DNA of 20,720 nucleotides from Candidatus Aenigmatarchaeota archaeon (lineage in GTDB: Archaea > Aenigmatarchaeota > Aenigmatarchaeia > QMZP01), in NCBI GenBank assembly GCA_003663445.1, contig QMZZ01000002.1:1-20720 (forward strand). The letters run 5' to 3'. Of this stretch, positions 7,194 to 13,771 are shown in pieces (positions within the stretch are counted from its first letter, which is position 1; each line of letters opens with the position of its first letter). Below the pieces are notes generated by a model, which worked only from the letters and a program-made list of their open reading frames with translations, was not told the origin of the DNA and ran no database searches. Both the position numbers and the translations under genes were made by a program.

Positions 7194-7708
7194 AGGCTGA
7201 GGTTCCTATACTTTCTGTAAAGCTCAAGGGTGAGATAGGCAAGGAGGAGGAGAGGGAGGAATGTCGCAAGCTCGAGAAAAATTTCGGCCATCAGACCAGA
7301 AACTGGTGGAGTGGCTATCCGAAGGATGCAGTAAAGAAGGGAAGCTTGCGAAAAGGCAAGACCGAAAAAGGCCTTTAAAAGGTTTGCCGAAAGCAAGATG
7401 CAAAAAAGCGAATAAATCAGGACATCGAAAGGCGGTTTAAGGATCCAGATGACGGGCAAAAGGATAAGGATGACCGGGACCCACCTCCTTTTTACATCCC
7501 TTTTTTCTGTTCTCTTCACGAGCCACCAAGAGATTGCAGGAAGAAACCCTGCCGAGAACACAAGGACCACAAGCCCGAGGATAGGATCTTTCTGAAAAGC
7601 GATCCAGGAAAGGAGAAGATTGAAAATCAGCAGGTAGATCACAGAATGCTTGAAGTGCCTGTCCATGAATGCCAGGGCTATCAGCAAAAGAAAGATCAGA
7701 ACCTGCAT
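7178..7708 (-). CDS. HyfE-like hydrogenase membrane subunit
   Basis: A 176-residue hydrophobic protein with about six membrane helices. Its order of segments parallels E. coli HyfE: a helix ending GFLPAISWWLVKR, a charged loop (KRTEKRDVKRR), a helix, then a NuoK-like helix ANLLKAFFGLAFSQASLLY and a final helix starting GLMAEIFLE and ending ELYRKY. HyfE is regarded as containing a NuoK-like unit. It is somewhat shorter than the E. coli protein. A reading as a fusion of MbhD- and MbhG-like pieces is a related alternative. It overlaps the large-subunit gene by 13 bases and the NuoN-like gene by 16, firmly inside the operon. Family-level similarity is judged by eye. Confidence 0.75.
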   Translation of the reverse strand: MQVLIFLLLIALAFMDRHFKHSVIYLLIFNLLLSWIAFQKDPILGLVVLVFSAGFLPAISWWLVKRTEKRDVKRRWVPVILILLPVIWILKPPFDVLIYSLFCILLSANLLKAFFGLAFSQASLLYCILRIATPPVSGLMAEIFLELATFLPLLLLAYLTLELYRKYRNLSLWSIW

Positions 7709-8799
7709 ATCCTCTCCCCTCTTTCATTATAAACAGCTATCCTGTCCATACAGGAAAAACACGGATCTATACTCAGGATCACCACAGGTATGTCAGCCGT
7801 TCTTTCCCCCAGAAGCATGTACGGGACAGCTGAAAAGTTCGCAAAGGTCGGCGGCCTCACCCTGACCCTTGCTATCCTGCCTTCCTTGATGGAAACGAAA
7901 TGCAGGTTCTCGCCTCTCGGTGCCTCGACCCTTCCCACAGTTTCACCGTCCCTGAATTCCAGCCCTGTTTTAAGCTTTCCCTCAGGCATTCCTTCAAGAC
8001 ATTCCAGAACGAGCCGGCAGGATTCCCTTACCTCAAAAATCCTCACCCTGACCCTGGCAAGACAATCCCCGTCCTTTTCCGTATAAATCTCTGGCCTCAG
8101 TTCCCTGTATGCATTATAGGGCATGATCCGTCTTATATCGAATTTTATACCAGACGCCCTTGCCACCGGACCAACGAGAGAAAGCCTTTTGGCATCCTTC
8201 CTTTCCAGGACACCCACTCCCTCGAGCCGACTTTTTACGAGCCTGGAAGAAAATTCCTTTTCGAGCTCGTCTGAATACCTCATAATCCTTTCTGCAACCC
8301 CCCTTATCTTGCCTTCATTTTTTATATCCCATCTCACGCCCCCCAGGGTATTCAGACCTTTAGTCACCCTGTTTCCGAACGCCTCCTCAAAAATCCTCAT
8401 CACCCCCTCCCTTTCCTTCCAGATATGCATGAATAAGGTCTCGAAACCCATGGCATCGGCATAAAGACCGAGCCAGAGGAGATGGGACTGGATCCTTTCA
8501 AGTTCTGCGGTCAAGGTCCTCATCCAATCTGCCCTTTCTGGAAGCTTCACCCCAGCGATTCTTTCGACAGCATTGCAGAAGCAGGTTGTATGAGCAAAAT
8601 TGCATATCCCACATATCCTCTCCACAATAGGCACAACTCCCTGACCAGTCCTTCCCTCAAGAATCTTTTCAATCCCTCGATGATTATAACCGACCCTGAA
8701 ATCAACCTCAACGACCCTTCCGTCCTCGACCCTTATTTTGAAATACTCAGGTTCGCTCAGAACAGGGTGATAGGGACCTATGGGCAGGAGGCACTCCAT
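7696..8799 (-). CDS. [NiFe] hydrogenase large (catalytic) subunit, group 4
   Basis: A 367-residue subunit holding the NiFe(CN)2CO centre that reduces protons to H2. The N-terminal ligand motif is RICGICNFAH (Cys63, Cys66, His70) and the C-terminal one DPCFSCMDR (Cys347, Cys350). All four nickel-binding cysteines are present, which separates it from the complex I subunit NuoD, where they are lost. Fourteen residues follow Arg353, a tail expected to be removed by the maturation protease after nickel insertion; a candidate protease is at 10468-10872. The start lies 3 bases after the NuoL-like stop. The N-terminus IGPYHPVLSEPEYFKI is typical of group 4 subunits; no fused 30-kDa domain is present, as that is a separate gene. 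Confidence 0.97.
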   Translation of the reverse strand: MECLLPIGPYHPVLSEPEYFKIRVEDGRVVEVDFRVGYNHRGIEKILEGRTGQGVVPIVERICGICNFAHTTCFCNAVERIAGVKLPERADWMRTLTAELERIQSHLLWLGLYADAMGFETLFMHIWKEREGVMRIFEEAFGNRVTKGLNTLGGVRWDIKNEGKIRGVAERIMRYSDELEKEFSSRLVKSRLEGVGVLERKDAKRLSLVGPVARASGIKFDIRRIMPYNAYRELRPEIYTEKDGDCLARVRVRIFEVRESCRLVLECLEGMPEGKLKTGLEFRDGETVGRVEAPRGENLHFVSIKEGRIARVRVRPPTFANFSAVPYMLLGERTADIPVVILSIDPCFSCMDRIAVYNERGERICRF

Positions 8800-8802
8800 A
8801 TT

Positions 8803-10440
8803 TTATAAAAGAATCAGGAAGAATAAAAGCGCTAGCAAAAGAATGATCTGAAGCCACTTCCTCCCAAGTTTATACTCTAAAAGGGAAAGGGTTTCAGGTA
8901 TCCTGTTTAAACAGGAAAACCAGCCGTAAAACCTGTCCAGGTCTAGCTGAACGGTTCTCATCCCTATTTCCGGCATCCTTATTGACAATTCTTCCCCACC
9001 TGTAAAGGGTCCTGTGGGATCTACCTTACTTCTGAAGATCAAGAGAAGGCCGAAAAGGGAAAGAAGGACGAGAAGAAGCGAAAGATCGGAATGAAGCGCA
9101 AGGACAGGATGAACGATGGGCTTGACGAAAAATGTATAACCCAGGGTAGTTACTCCGAAAAGCAAGCAGAGGATGACGAAGGGAGAAAGGGAAAACGTAT
9201 AGGTTTTCTCAAGCCCCTCTGCTCTCTCTTCCTGAAAAAGAACCGATACCATCCTGCCGTAATATGCTATGGTTAGGATACTGGAAAATACCAGCAGGAT
9301 CAGACCCAGAGGTTGAACATGAAGCCATTCGGTATAGATCGCCCATTTGCTCAGGAACCCGTTTGAGGGAGGAAGGGAGCATGCGGCCAGAATCAGGAAG
9401 AGAAGGCCGTATTTCATCTTTCCGAGATGTCTTGCAGAGCCCCTGAGATGCTGAAGGTGGAGCTTTCGGCTCTTATGGATTATTATGCCGATGAAGAGGA
9501 AAAGTCCTGCCTTGAAATATGCATGATTAAGCAGGTGGAAGAACCCGGCTGCTTCAGCATCCGCAGTCATGAGGCAAAGGGTTGCGAATATTATCGCCAG
9601 GTTTGCCTGCGTCGAATAGGCAAGGATTCGCTTGATGTTCGTCTCACCCAGCGCGTTCAGACATGCACAGAGCAGGGTGAAAAAGGAAAGAATAACGATG
9701 ATAAAGGGGAAAAGCCAGAAAAACCCGATGATCGGAAGGAAGCGGAAGAGAACGTAAAGCCCTGCGTTCACCATGGTTGCCGAGTGCAAGAGGGCTGAAA
9801 CAGGACTCGGTGCCTTCATCGCATCAGGAAGCCAGGAAAATGGAAAGATGGAGGATTTTGCCAGTGCTCCCAGCATCAGGAAAAGGGCTGGCCAGAAAAG
9901 GGACCAGAAAGGTAGAGCTGAACGAAGGATTTGGGTTATGACCATCGTTCCGGACTCGATCGCAAGAAAGATGAGGGCTATCAGGACGAATATCTCCCCA
10001 ACCTGCGTCAAAATAAAGCATTTTTTCCCTGCTCTAACAGCTTCAGGATCACGGTAATCGAAGGATATCAGAAGGAAGGAACACACGCTTATGAGCTTCC
10101 ACAGGATGAAGAAAAATATTATGTTATTCGAAATCACGAATCCGTACATCGAAGCTATAAAGATGAAGATGATCGAGAAAAATCTGTTCTGGTTCGTCTC
10201 GATATATTTCAATGAATACAGAAGGATCCAAGGAGAGATAGAAAAAAGGAGGAAGATGTAAAGACGGGAAAGGGGATCGAAAATGAAATATTCCGAGGAA
10301 AAATCGAGCGAGAGAAGCGGGAAAAGAACAGAAAGCATGAAGATGCAGGAAAGACCGACAACGATTTTCAGCCACCTCCCGCTCAGAAAAGCCGAAAGGA
10401 TGGAGAAAAGAATCAGGGTGAGGAAAATTTCGAGCAGCAT
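8803..10440 (-). CDS. Hydrogenase antiporter-like subunit, NuoL/HyfB type
   Basis: A 545-residue membrane protein of the NuoL/MrpA/HyfB family. TM7 lysine: GALAKSSIFPFSWLPDAM; PSPVSALLHSATMV carries the TM8 histidine; TM12 lysine: NGFLSKWAIYTEW. At TM5 the family motif WEL.g.CSYLL reads LWKLISVCSFLL: the channel glutamate is replaced by Lys115 (AAG codon at 10098-10096). The C-terminal region (about 430-545) has extra helices but is shorter than the long lateral-helix arm of complex I NuoL. It begins 27 bases from the divergent protease gene, with an A/T-rich box about 25 bases upstream, so it may start its own transcript in addition to read-through from the 30-kDa subunit gene. Confidence 0.92.
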   Translation of the reverse strand: MLLEIFLTLILFSILSAFLSGRWLKIVVGLSCIFMLSVLFPLLSLDFSSEYFIFDPLSRLYIFLLFSISPWILLYSLKYIETNQNRFFSIIFIFIASMYGFVISNNIIFFFILWKLISVCSFLLISFDYRDPEAVRAGKKCFILTQVGEIFVLIALIFLAIESGTMVITQILRSALPFWSLFWPALFLMLGALAKSSIFPFSWLPDAMKAPSPVSALLHSATMVNAGLYVLFRFLPIIGFFWLFPFIIVILSFFTLLCACLNALGETNIKRILAYSTQANLAIIFATLCLMTADAEAAGFFHLLNHAYFKAGLFLFIGIIIHKSRKLHLQHLRGSARHLGKMKYGLLFLILAACSLPPSNGFLSKWAIYTEWLHVQPLGLILLVFSSILTIAYYGRMVSVLFQEERAEGLEKTYTFSLSPFVILCLLFGVTTLGYTFFVKPIVHPVLALHSDLSLLLVLLSLFGLLLIFRSKVDPTGPFTGGEELSIRMPEIGMRTVQLDLDRFYGWFSCLNRIPETLSLLEYKLGRKWLQIILLLALLFFLILL

Positions 10441-10467
10441 ATTAAATTTTCTTTCAGAAGATTAATA
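10441..10467. promoter_or_regulatory. 27-base bidirectional promoter between the NuoL-like gene and the maturation protease
   Basis: ATTAAATTTT at 10441-10450 is about 25 bases ahead of the plus-strand ATG at 10468, and on the minus strand TATTAATC (about 10460-10467) is about 25 bases ahead of the minus-strand ATG at 10440. Each gene's TATA-like box therefore abuts the other gene's start codon. No ribosome binding motif is seen on either side, so both transcripts would be leaderless. Confidence 0.45.
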
Positions 10468-10872
10468 ATGGAAGCTGTGGTGGCATTAGGAAATCCTGAC
10501 AAGGGAGATGACGGGATAGGATTTTATGTTCTGAAAAAGCTGAGGGAAAGGAAAAGCAAAAAGCTGCTTCTGGATGCCGAGGTCCCTGAAAATGTCCTCC
10601 ATAAGCTAAGGGGGAAGAAGATAGAAAGACTGTATATTCTTGATGCCGGAGATTTTTCAGGAAAGCCTGGAGAGATCAGAATAACCAGAGACCCTCCTGA
10701 TGCTTTCTCTGTTTCCACTCATTCCACCAATCTGAAAACGTACGTGAACTATCTAAAAAATTCTTTGGGAATACGGCAGATAATTCTGATCCTTGTCCAA
10801 GTAAAGACCAGAGACGCGATTTCACCAGAAGTTAGAAAGGCTGGCAATATCCTAGCCAGAATCCTTTCTTAA
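10468..10872 (+). CDS. hycI: Hydrogenase maturation endopeptidase (HycI/M52 family)
   Basis: A 134-residue nickel-checking protease that trims the C-terminal tail of the hydrogenase large subunit after metal insertion. Family marks: LGNPDKGDDGIG near the N-terminus (acidic ligand in the DDG), ILDAGDFSGKPGEI (Asp62 region) and STHSTNL (His85); these match the three nickel-contact positions of HycI/HybD. It lies on the strand opposite the operon, between the 30-kDa and NuoL-like genes. Its 3' end overlaps the 3' end of the 30-kDa gene by 21 bases. Transcription of the operon from the upstream promoter would therefore run antisense through this gene. Confidence 0.93.
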   Translation: MEAVVALGNPDKGDDGIGFYVLKKLRERKSKKLLLDAEVPENVLHKLRGKKIERLYILDAGDFSGKPGEIRITRDPPDAFSVSTHSTNLKTYVNYLKNSLGIRQIILILVQVKTRDAISPEVRKAGNILARILS

Positions 10873-11169
10873 AGGATATCTTCCCTCTGGCCAGTTTTCC
10901 GGAAGGAAGAGCCTCTTAAGCCTTATACCTTCAAACTTTATTCCGAAAAGCTCCCATGCCTCCCTTTCATACAGTTCTGCTGAAGGGAAGATCTGGGAAA
11001 TCGTTCGAACCTTTTCCTGTTTCCCGACCTTTACTACCAAGTCCTTTGGCTTGCCTTTCAAAAGAAAATGATAAACTATCTCGAAGCTATCACCCAAATC
11101 GATAACAGAAAGACATGAGAAATGAGCTCCTGCCTCTCTGAGCTTTTCGATTCTTTTCAGTATATCCAT
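10852..11169 (-). CDS. Hydrogenase 30-kDa-type subunit (NuoC/MbhI/EchD-like)
   Basis: A 105-residue short member of the NuoC family, which packs against the large subunit. The signature is complete: ELYEREAWELFGIKFEG (about 65-81) and LFLPENWPEGRYPLRKD near the C-terminus. It is much shorter than complex I NuoC and separate from the large subunit, as in Mbh- and Ech-type hydrogenases, whereas in the E. coli Hyc/Hyf enzymes it is fused. It is the first gene of the minus-strand hydrogenase set, with a strong TATA-like box 19-28 bases upstream, and is divergent from ftsZ. Confidence 0.93.
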   Translation of the reverse strand: MDILKRIEKLREAGAHFSCLSVIDLGDSFEIVYHFLLKGKPKDLVVKVGKQEKVRTISQIFPSAELYEREAWELFGIKFEGIRLKRLFLPENWPEGRYPLRKDSG

Positions 11170-11185
11170 ATTGAAAATTACTTAA

Positions 11186-11197
11186 CCTTTATATATC
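11186..11197 (-). promoter_or_regulatory. Main TATA-like box of the hydrogenase operon
   Basis: On the minus strand GATATATAAAGG ends 17 bases ahead of the start codon at 11169. It is the best match to the archaeal TATA consensus in the window and is spaced for a leaderless transcript of the 30-kDa subunit gene. Confidence 0.55.
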
Positions 11198-11224
11198 AGA
11201 AATCTAAATAAATCTATACCGCTT

Positions 11225-11280
11225 AAGGGGGCAAAAGCTTAATTCAGTTGGGGGCTGAATTAAGCATCCAAGGGGGCAAA
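11225..11280 (+). repeat. Three evenly spaced GGGGGC boxes with flanking AAGGGGGCAAA repeats
   Basis: GGGGGC occurs at 11227-11232, 11250-11255 and 11272-11277, spacings of 23 and 22 bases, close to two helical turns. The outer two share the 11-mer AAGGGGGCAAA (11225-11235 and 11270-11280); the middle one is in the loop and right arm of a perfect hairpin. The array lies between the hydrogenase promoter and ftsZ. It could be a set of protein binding sites on one DNA face or part of a structured RNA leader; the sequence alone does not decide. Confidence 0.6.
11237..11265 (+). other. Perfect 11-bp inverted repeat in the ftsZ upstream region
   Basis: GCTTAATTCAG (11237-11247) and CTGAATTAAGC (11255-11265) are exact reverse complements separated by the 7-base loop TTGGGGG. 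No T-run follows the right arm, so it does not look like an intrinsic terminator of any gene here. It could act as a DNA operator or fold in the ftsZ 5' leader. Confidence 0.6.
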
Positions 11281-11332
11281 CTAATTTTGATAGATAAAAG
11301 TATTTGGAAAGCAGATTAAAAAGCATTTCGAC

Positions 11333-11354
11333 ACCCCAAAATATAGTTTGGGGT
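11333..11354 (+). other. Perfect 8-bp hairpin just ahead of the ftsZ ribosome site
   Basis: ACCCCAAA (11333-11340) and TTTGGGGT (11347-11354) pair exactly around the 6-base loop ATATAG, ending 9 bases before the ftsZ Shine-Dalgarno motif. If transcribed, it would sit in the mRNA leader and could affect ribosome access. The CCCCAA of its left arm can also pair with TTGGGG in the loop of the upstream 11-bp hairpin (11248-11253). Confidence 0.5.
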
Positions 11355-11363
11355 TAAGAAAAG

Positions 11364-11369
11364 GAGGAG
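11364..11369 (+). promoter_or_regulatory. Strong Shine-Dalgarno site that decides the ftsZ start
   Basis: GAGGAG/AGGAGG-type purine run at 11361-11370 lies a few bases ahead of the ATG at 11372, ideal for ribosome binding, and supports that start over the in-frame ATG at 11348, which falls inside the hairpin. It contrasts with most other genes in the window, which lack such motifs. Confidence 0.7.
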
Positions 11370-11371
11370 GA

Positions 11372-12406
11372 ATGAGTTCGCTAATCCAAGACGTGTTCGA
11401 GGGATTTGAAGCAAAACAAGCAAGGATACTGGTGCTGGGCACAGGTGGTGCAGGAAACAACTGTATAACCCGTCTCACCCAGCTAGGAATAAAGGGCGCC
11501 ATGACAATAGCAGTGAACACCGATGCAAAGCACCTTGCAATATCCAAAGCCGATCAGAAACTGCTGATCGGAAGGGAATTGACAAAGGGTATGGGAGCAG
11601 GAGGATTCCCTGAAATAGGCAGGAAAGCGGCAGAGGAATCGGCCATGGAGATAAGAAAGCTGCTTCAGGGATGCGACATCCTTTTCCTTGTGGCCGGTCT
11701 CGGTGGTGGGACAGGGACGGGTTCGGCTCCTGTGATAGCAAAGATAGCCAAGGAAAACGGTGCGATAGTGATAGGCTGTGTGACAATGCCATTCAAGCTT
11801 GAAGGTGCAAGGATAATGAAGGCAGAGGACGGACTGACTCATCTCAGGCAGGTATGCGACACTGTGATAGTGATAGAGAACGACAAACTGCTCCAGATAG
11901 CCGGAAACCTGCCCCTCCAGCAAGCCTTCGGCGTTGCGGACAATCTGATAGCAACCGTGATAAAGGGGGTCACCGAGACAATCTCAGAGCCATCCTTGGT
12001 CAACCTCGACTATGCAGATGTCAGGACGATAATGCACTCAGGAGGCGTTGCGGCTGTGGGATTCGGAGAATCTGACACCAAAAACAGGGCTGAGGAGGCG
12101 ATAATAAAAGCAATGACAAATCCGCTGCTCGAGGTGGACTATGGCGGAGGAACAGGGGCTCTGATCCATATAACAGGCGGATCTGACCTGAAGCTCGACG
12201 AGGTCAACCTCATCGGCGAGTACGTCTCGAGGCAGCTCGATCCGGGAGCGATGGTAATCTGGGGCGCAAGGATAGATCCAGAGTTCCAGGGAAAGATAAG
12301 GGTAATAACGATCGTCACCGGCGTCAAATCTCCATACATCCTCGGTCCGACCCAGAAAATCGAAAGGGATTACAGCAAAGAGCTCGGGATAGAAGTTTTG
12401 CTTTAA
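11372..12406 (+). CDS. ftsZ: Cell division GTPase FtsZ
   Basis: A 344-residue tubulin-like GTPase that polymerises into the division ring. The nucleotide-binding signature GGGTGTG is at about 111-117, an early loop GTGGAGNN at about 23-30, and the T7 loop NLDYAD (211-216) supplies the catalytic aspartates for the neighbouring subunit. The protein ends soon after the C-terminal domain, without a long disordered linker. Start at 11372 is set by an AGGAGG motif. The gene has an unusually structured upstream region and stands alone, followed by a T-rich tract. I did not try to assign it to the FtsZ1 or FtsZ2 branch. Confidence 0.97.
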   Translation: MSSLIQDVFEGFEAKQARILVLGTGGAGNNCITRLTQLGIKGAMTIAVNTDAKHLAISKADQKLLIGRELTKGMGAGGFPEIGRKAAEESAMEIRKLLQGCDILFLVAGLGGGTGTGSAPVIAKIAKENGAIVIGCVTMPFKLEGARIMKAEDGLTHLRQVCDTVIVIENDKLLQIAGNLPLQQAFGVADNLIATVIKGVTETISEPSLVNLDYADVRTIMHSGGVAAVGFGESDTKNRAEEAIIKAMTNPLLEVDYGGGTGALIHITGGSDLKLDEVNLIGEYVSRQLDPGAMVIWGARIDPEFQGKIRVITIVTGVKSPYILGPTQKIERDYSKELGIEVLL

Positions 12407-12417
12407 ATCCCTCCCAT

Positions 12418-12440
12418 CCTTTTTATTTTTCCTTTTTATT
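12418..12440 (+). terminator. T-rich tract after ftsZ, probable archaeal terminator
   Basis: Three close T-runs (TTTTT, TTTTT and TTTTT separated by A or CC) follow the ftsZ stop by 11 bases. Archaeal RNA polymerase commonly stops at such tracts without a hairpin. The same A/T-rich stretch may also hold the promoter of the gene starting at 12449. Confidence 0.5.
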
Positions 12441-12448
12441 AAAAAATT

Positions 12449-13072
12449 ATGAAAAAGCTTCCCGATCCTCAAGCATTCCAGCTTTTGAAAAAGGCCGGAA
12501 TACCCCTTCCCAAGCAGCTTTTCACCCTTAATCTCAGGGAAGCTGAAAATTTTGCCGAAAAAATTGGCTATCCTTGCATTATAAAGCTATCTTCCCCTCA
12601 GCTCGTTCATAAAACAGAGGGAGGATGGGTTAAGCAGGTAGCGAGCCAAGAAGAGCTAAAAAAGGAGTTCAGACGGATGCTCAAAGCCAGATTCAGGCAG
12701 AAAGCGATCCTCGTTCAGGAAAGACTTAAAGGGATAGAACTTTTAGCCGGTCTCAAACGCGATGAGCAATTCGGGCCTGTTTTGGTTTTCGGTCTGGGTG
12801 GGGTCTGGGTAGAGGTCTTGAAAGACATTTCTATGCGCCTGATCCCTGTCACCAGAAAGGATATTCAGGAGATGATTTCAGAAACCAAGTGCTTCAGGCT
12901 CCTTAAGGGCTTCAGAGGATTTAAAGCTGATTTGAAAAAGCTCGAGGATTGCTTGCTAAAACTTTCCAGCCTTGCCAAAAAGGAAAAAATCCTGGAGCTC
13001 GACATCAACCCGCTTTTCGCTAACCAAAAAGGTGTTTGGGCGGCTGATGTAAGGATTATTTATAAAGGATAA
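12449..13072 (+). CDS. ADP-forming acyl-CoA (acetate-CoA) synthetase, beta subunit
   Basis: A 207-residue ATP-grasp subunit of the archaeal enzyme that converts acetyl-CoA (or related acyl-CoA), ADP and phosphate into the acid, ATP and CoA, a main source of ATP in peptide- and sugar-fermenting archaea. Family segments: GYPCIIKLSSPQLVHKTEGG near residues 40-60, VQERLKGIELLAGLKRD followed by FGPVLVFGLGGVWVEVLKD in the centre, and ILELDINPLF near the end. Size is a little under the usual separate beta subunit. The alpha subunit is not in this window. It is directly upstream of eL34 (15-base gap) and likely co-transcribed with the ribosomal genes. Confidence 0.9.
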   Translation: MKKLPDPQAFQLLKKAGIPLPKQLFTLNLREAENFAEKIGYPCIIKLSSPQLVHKTEGGWVKQVASQEELKKEFRRMLKARFRQKAILVQERLKGIELLAGLKRDEQFGPVLVFGLGGVWVEVLKDISMRLIPVTRKDIQEMISETKCFRLLKGFRGFKADLKKLEDCLLKLSSLAKKEKILELDINPLFANQKGVWAADVRIIYKG

Positions 13073-13087
13073 AATCCAAAAAAGCTT

Positions 13088-13354
13088 ATGCCAAGACCTG
13101 CCCAGAGATCGAGCAAGCTCAGGAAATTGAGGATCAAAACACCCGGAGGTCGGGTAAAGGTAAGGTTCGAAAAAAGAAGACCAGGAAAGCCGAAATGCGC
13201 TAAATGCAAAAAACCGCTTTCAGGTGTCCCGAGGATGAGAAAGCTTGACAGGGTTCCAAAATCACAGAGAAGACCGGAAAGACCCTATGCAAACCTCTGC
13301 CCGACATGTGCAAGACAGCAGATAAAGGAAAAGATATATAAACTGGCTGGTTAA
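13088..13354 (+). CDS. rpl34e: Ribosomal protein eL34
   Basis: An 88-residue basic large-subunit protein found only in archaea and eukaryotes. The N-terminus MPRPAQRSSKLRKLRIKTPG is typical, and two CxxC pairs (Cys37/40 and Cys71/74) form the zinc site. It lies 15 bases after the acyl-CoA synthetase gene and 9 bases before eL14. In many archaea cytidylate kinase sits between these two ribosomal genes; here it is missing from the spot. Confidence 0.97.
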   Translation: MPRPAQRSSKLRKLRIKTPGGRVKVRFEKRRPGKPKCAKCKKPLSGVPRMRKLDRVPKSQRRPERPYANLCPTCARQQIKEKIYKLAG

Positions 13355-13363
13355 TGAATAGAT

Positions 13364-13771
13364 ATGTTGGAACCAGGAAGGGTTTGCGTTAAAACAGCCG
13401 GAAGGGAAGCAGGCAGGTATTGTGTAGTCCTTAAAAAGCTCGATGAAAACTTTGTTCTCGTAACAGGTCCTAAATCGCTCACCAAGGTCAAAAGAAGGAA
13501 GTGCAATATTGAGCATCTTGAACCCCTGGAATACAAGCTTGAGATAAAGGCCGGAGCCGAGGATGAGGAGGTCCTGAAGGCATATGAAAAAGCAGGTCTG
13601 ATCGAAAAGCTCAAGCTCCAGCCACCAAAAGCTGAAGAGAAGCCGAAGAAGGCTGAGAAGAAAGCAAAAGAAAAGAAGCCGGAAAAACCGGAAAAAGAGA
13701 AACCGAAAGAAAAGCCTGAGAAAAAAACAAAGAAACCCGAAAAAGCAGAAAAGAAAAAGACGAAAAAGTAA
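13364..13771 (+). CDS. rpl14e: Ribosomal protein eL14 with a long charged C-terminal tail
   Basis: A 135-residue large-subunit protein. Residues 1-84 form the normal archaeal eL14 with its KOW/SH3-like start (LEPGRVCVKTAGREAGRYCV). Residues 87-135 are an added disordered tail made almost only of Lys, Glu and Pro with some Ala and Thr, in loose KPEK/EKPKE repeats. Archaeal eL14 is usually under about 100 residues, so the tail is an extension, reminiscent of the basic repetitive tails of eukaryotic eL14. The tail coding region is a nearly pure purine strand (about 13620-13770). The stop codon shares a base with the next start (TAATG). Confidence 0.93.
   Translation: MLEPGRVCVKTAGREAGRYCVVLKKLDENFVLVTGPKSLTKVKRRKCNIEHLEPLEYKLEIKAGAEDEEVLKAYEKAGLIEKLKLQPPKAEEKPKKAEKKAKEKKPEKPEKEKPKEKPEKKTKKPEKAEKKKTKK

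Noticed and set aside
4196..11169. Respiratory complex I (Nuo/Fpo) instead of hydrogenase
   Set aside because: The large subunit keeps both CxxC nickel-binding pairs and a C-terminal tail, a matching maturation protease is present, and the NuoA and NuoJ genes expected of complex I are absent.
11225..11280. G-quadruplex formed by the G5 runs
   Set aside because: Only three G-runs occur in the array, with loops near 18 bases; a stable intramolecular quadruplex normally needs four closer runs.
11348..11371. ftsZ start at the upstream ATG
   Set aside because: This ATG falls inside the 8-bp hairpin and would translate the Shine-Dalgarno run as Gly-Gly-Gly; the ATG at 11372 has an ideal ribosome site.
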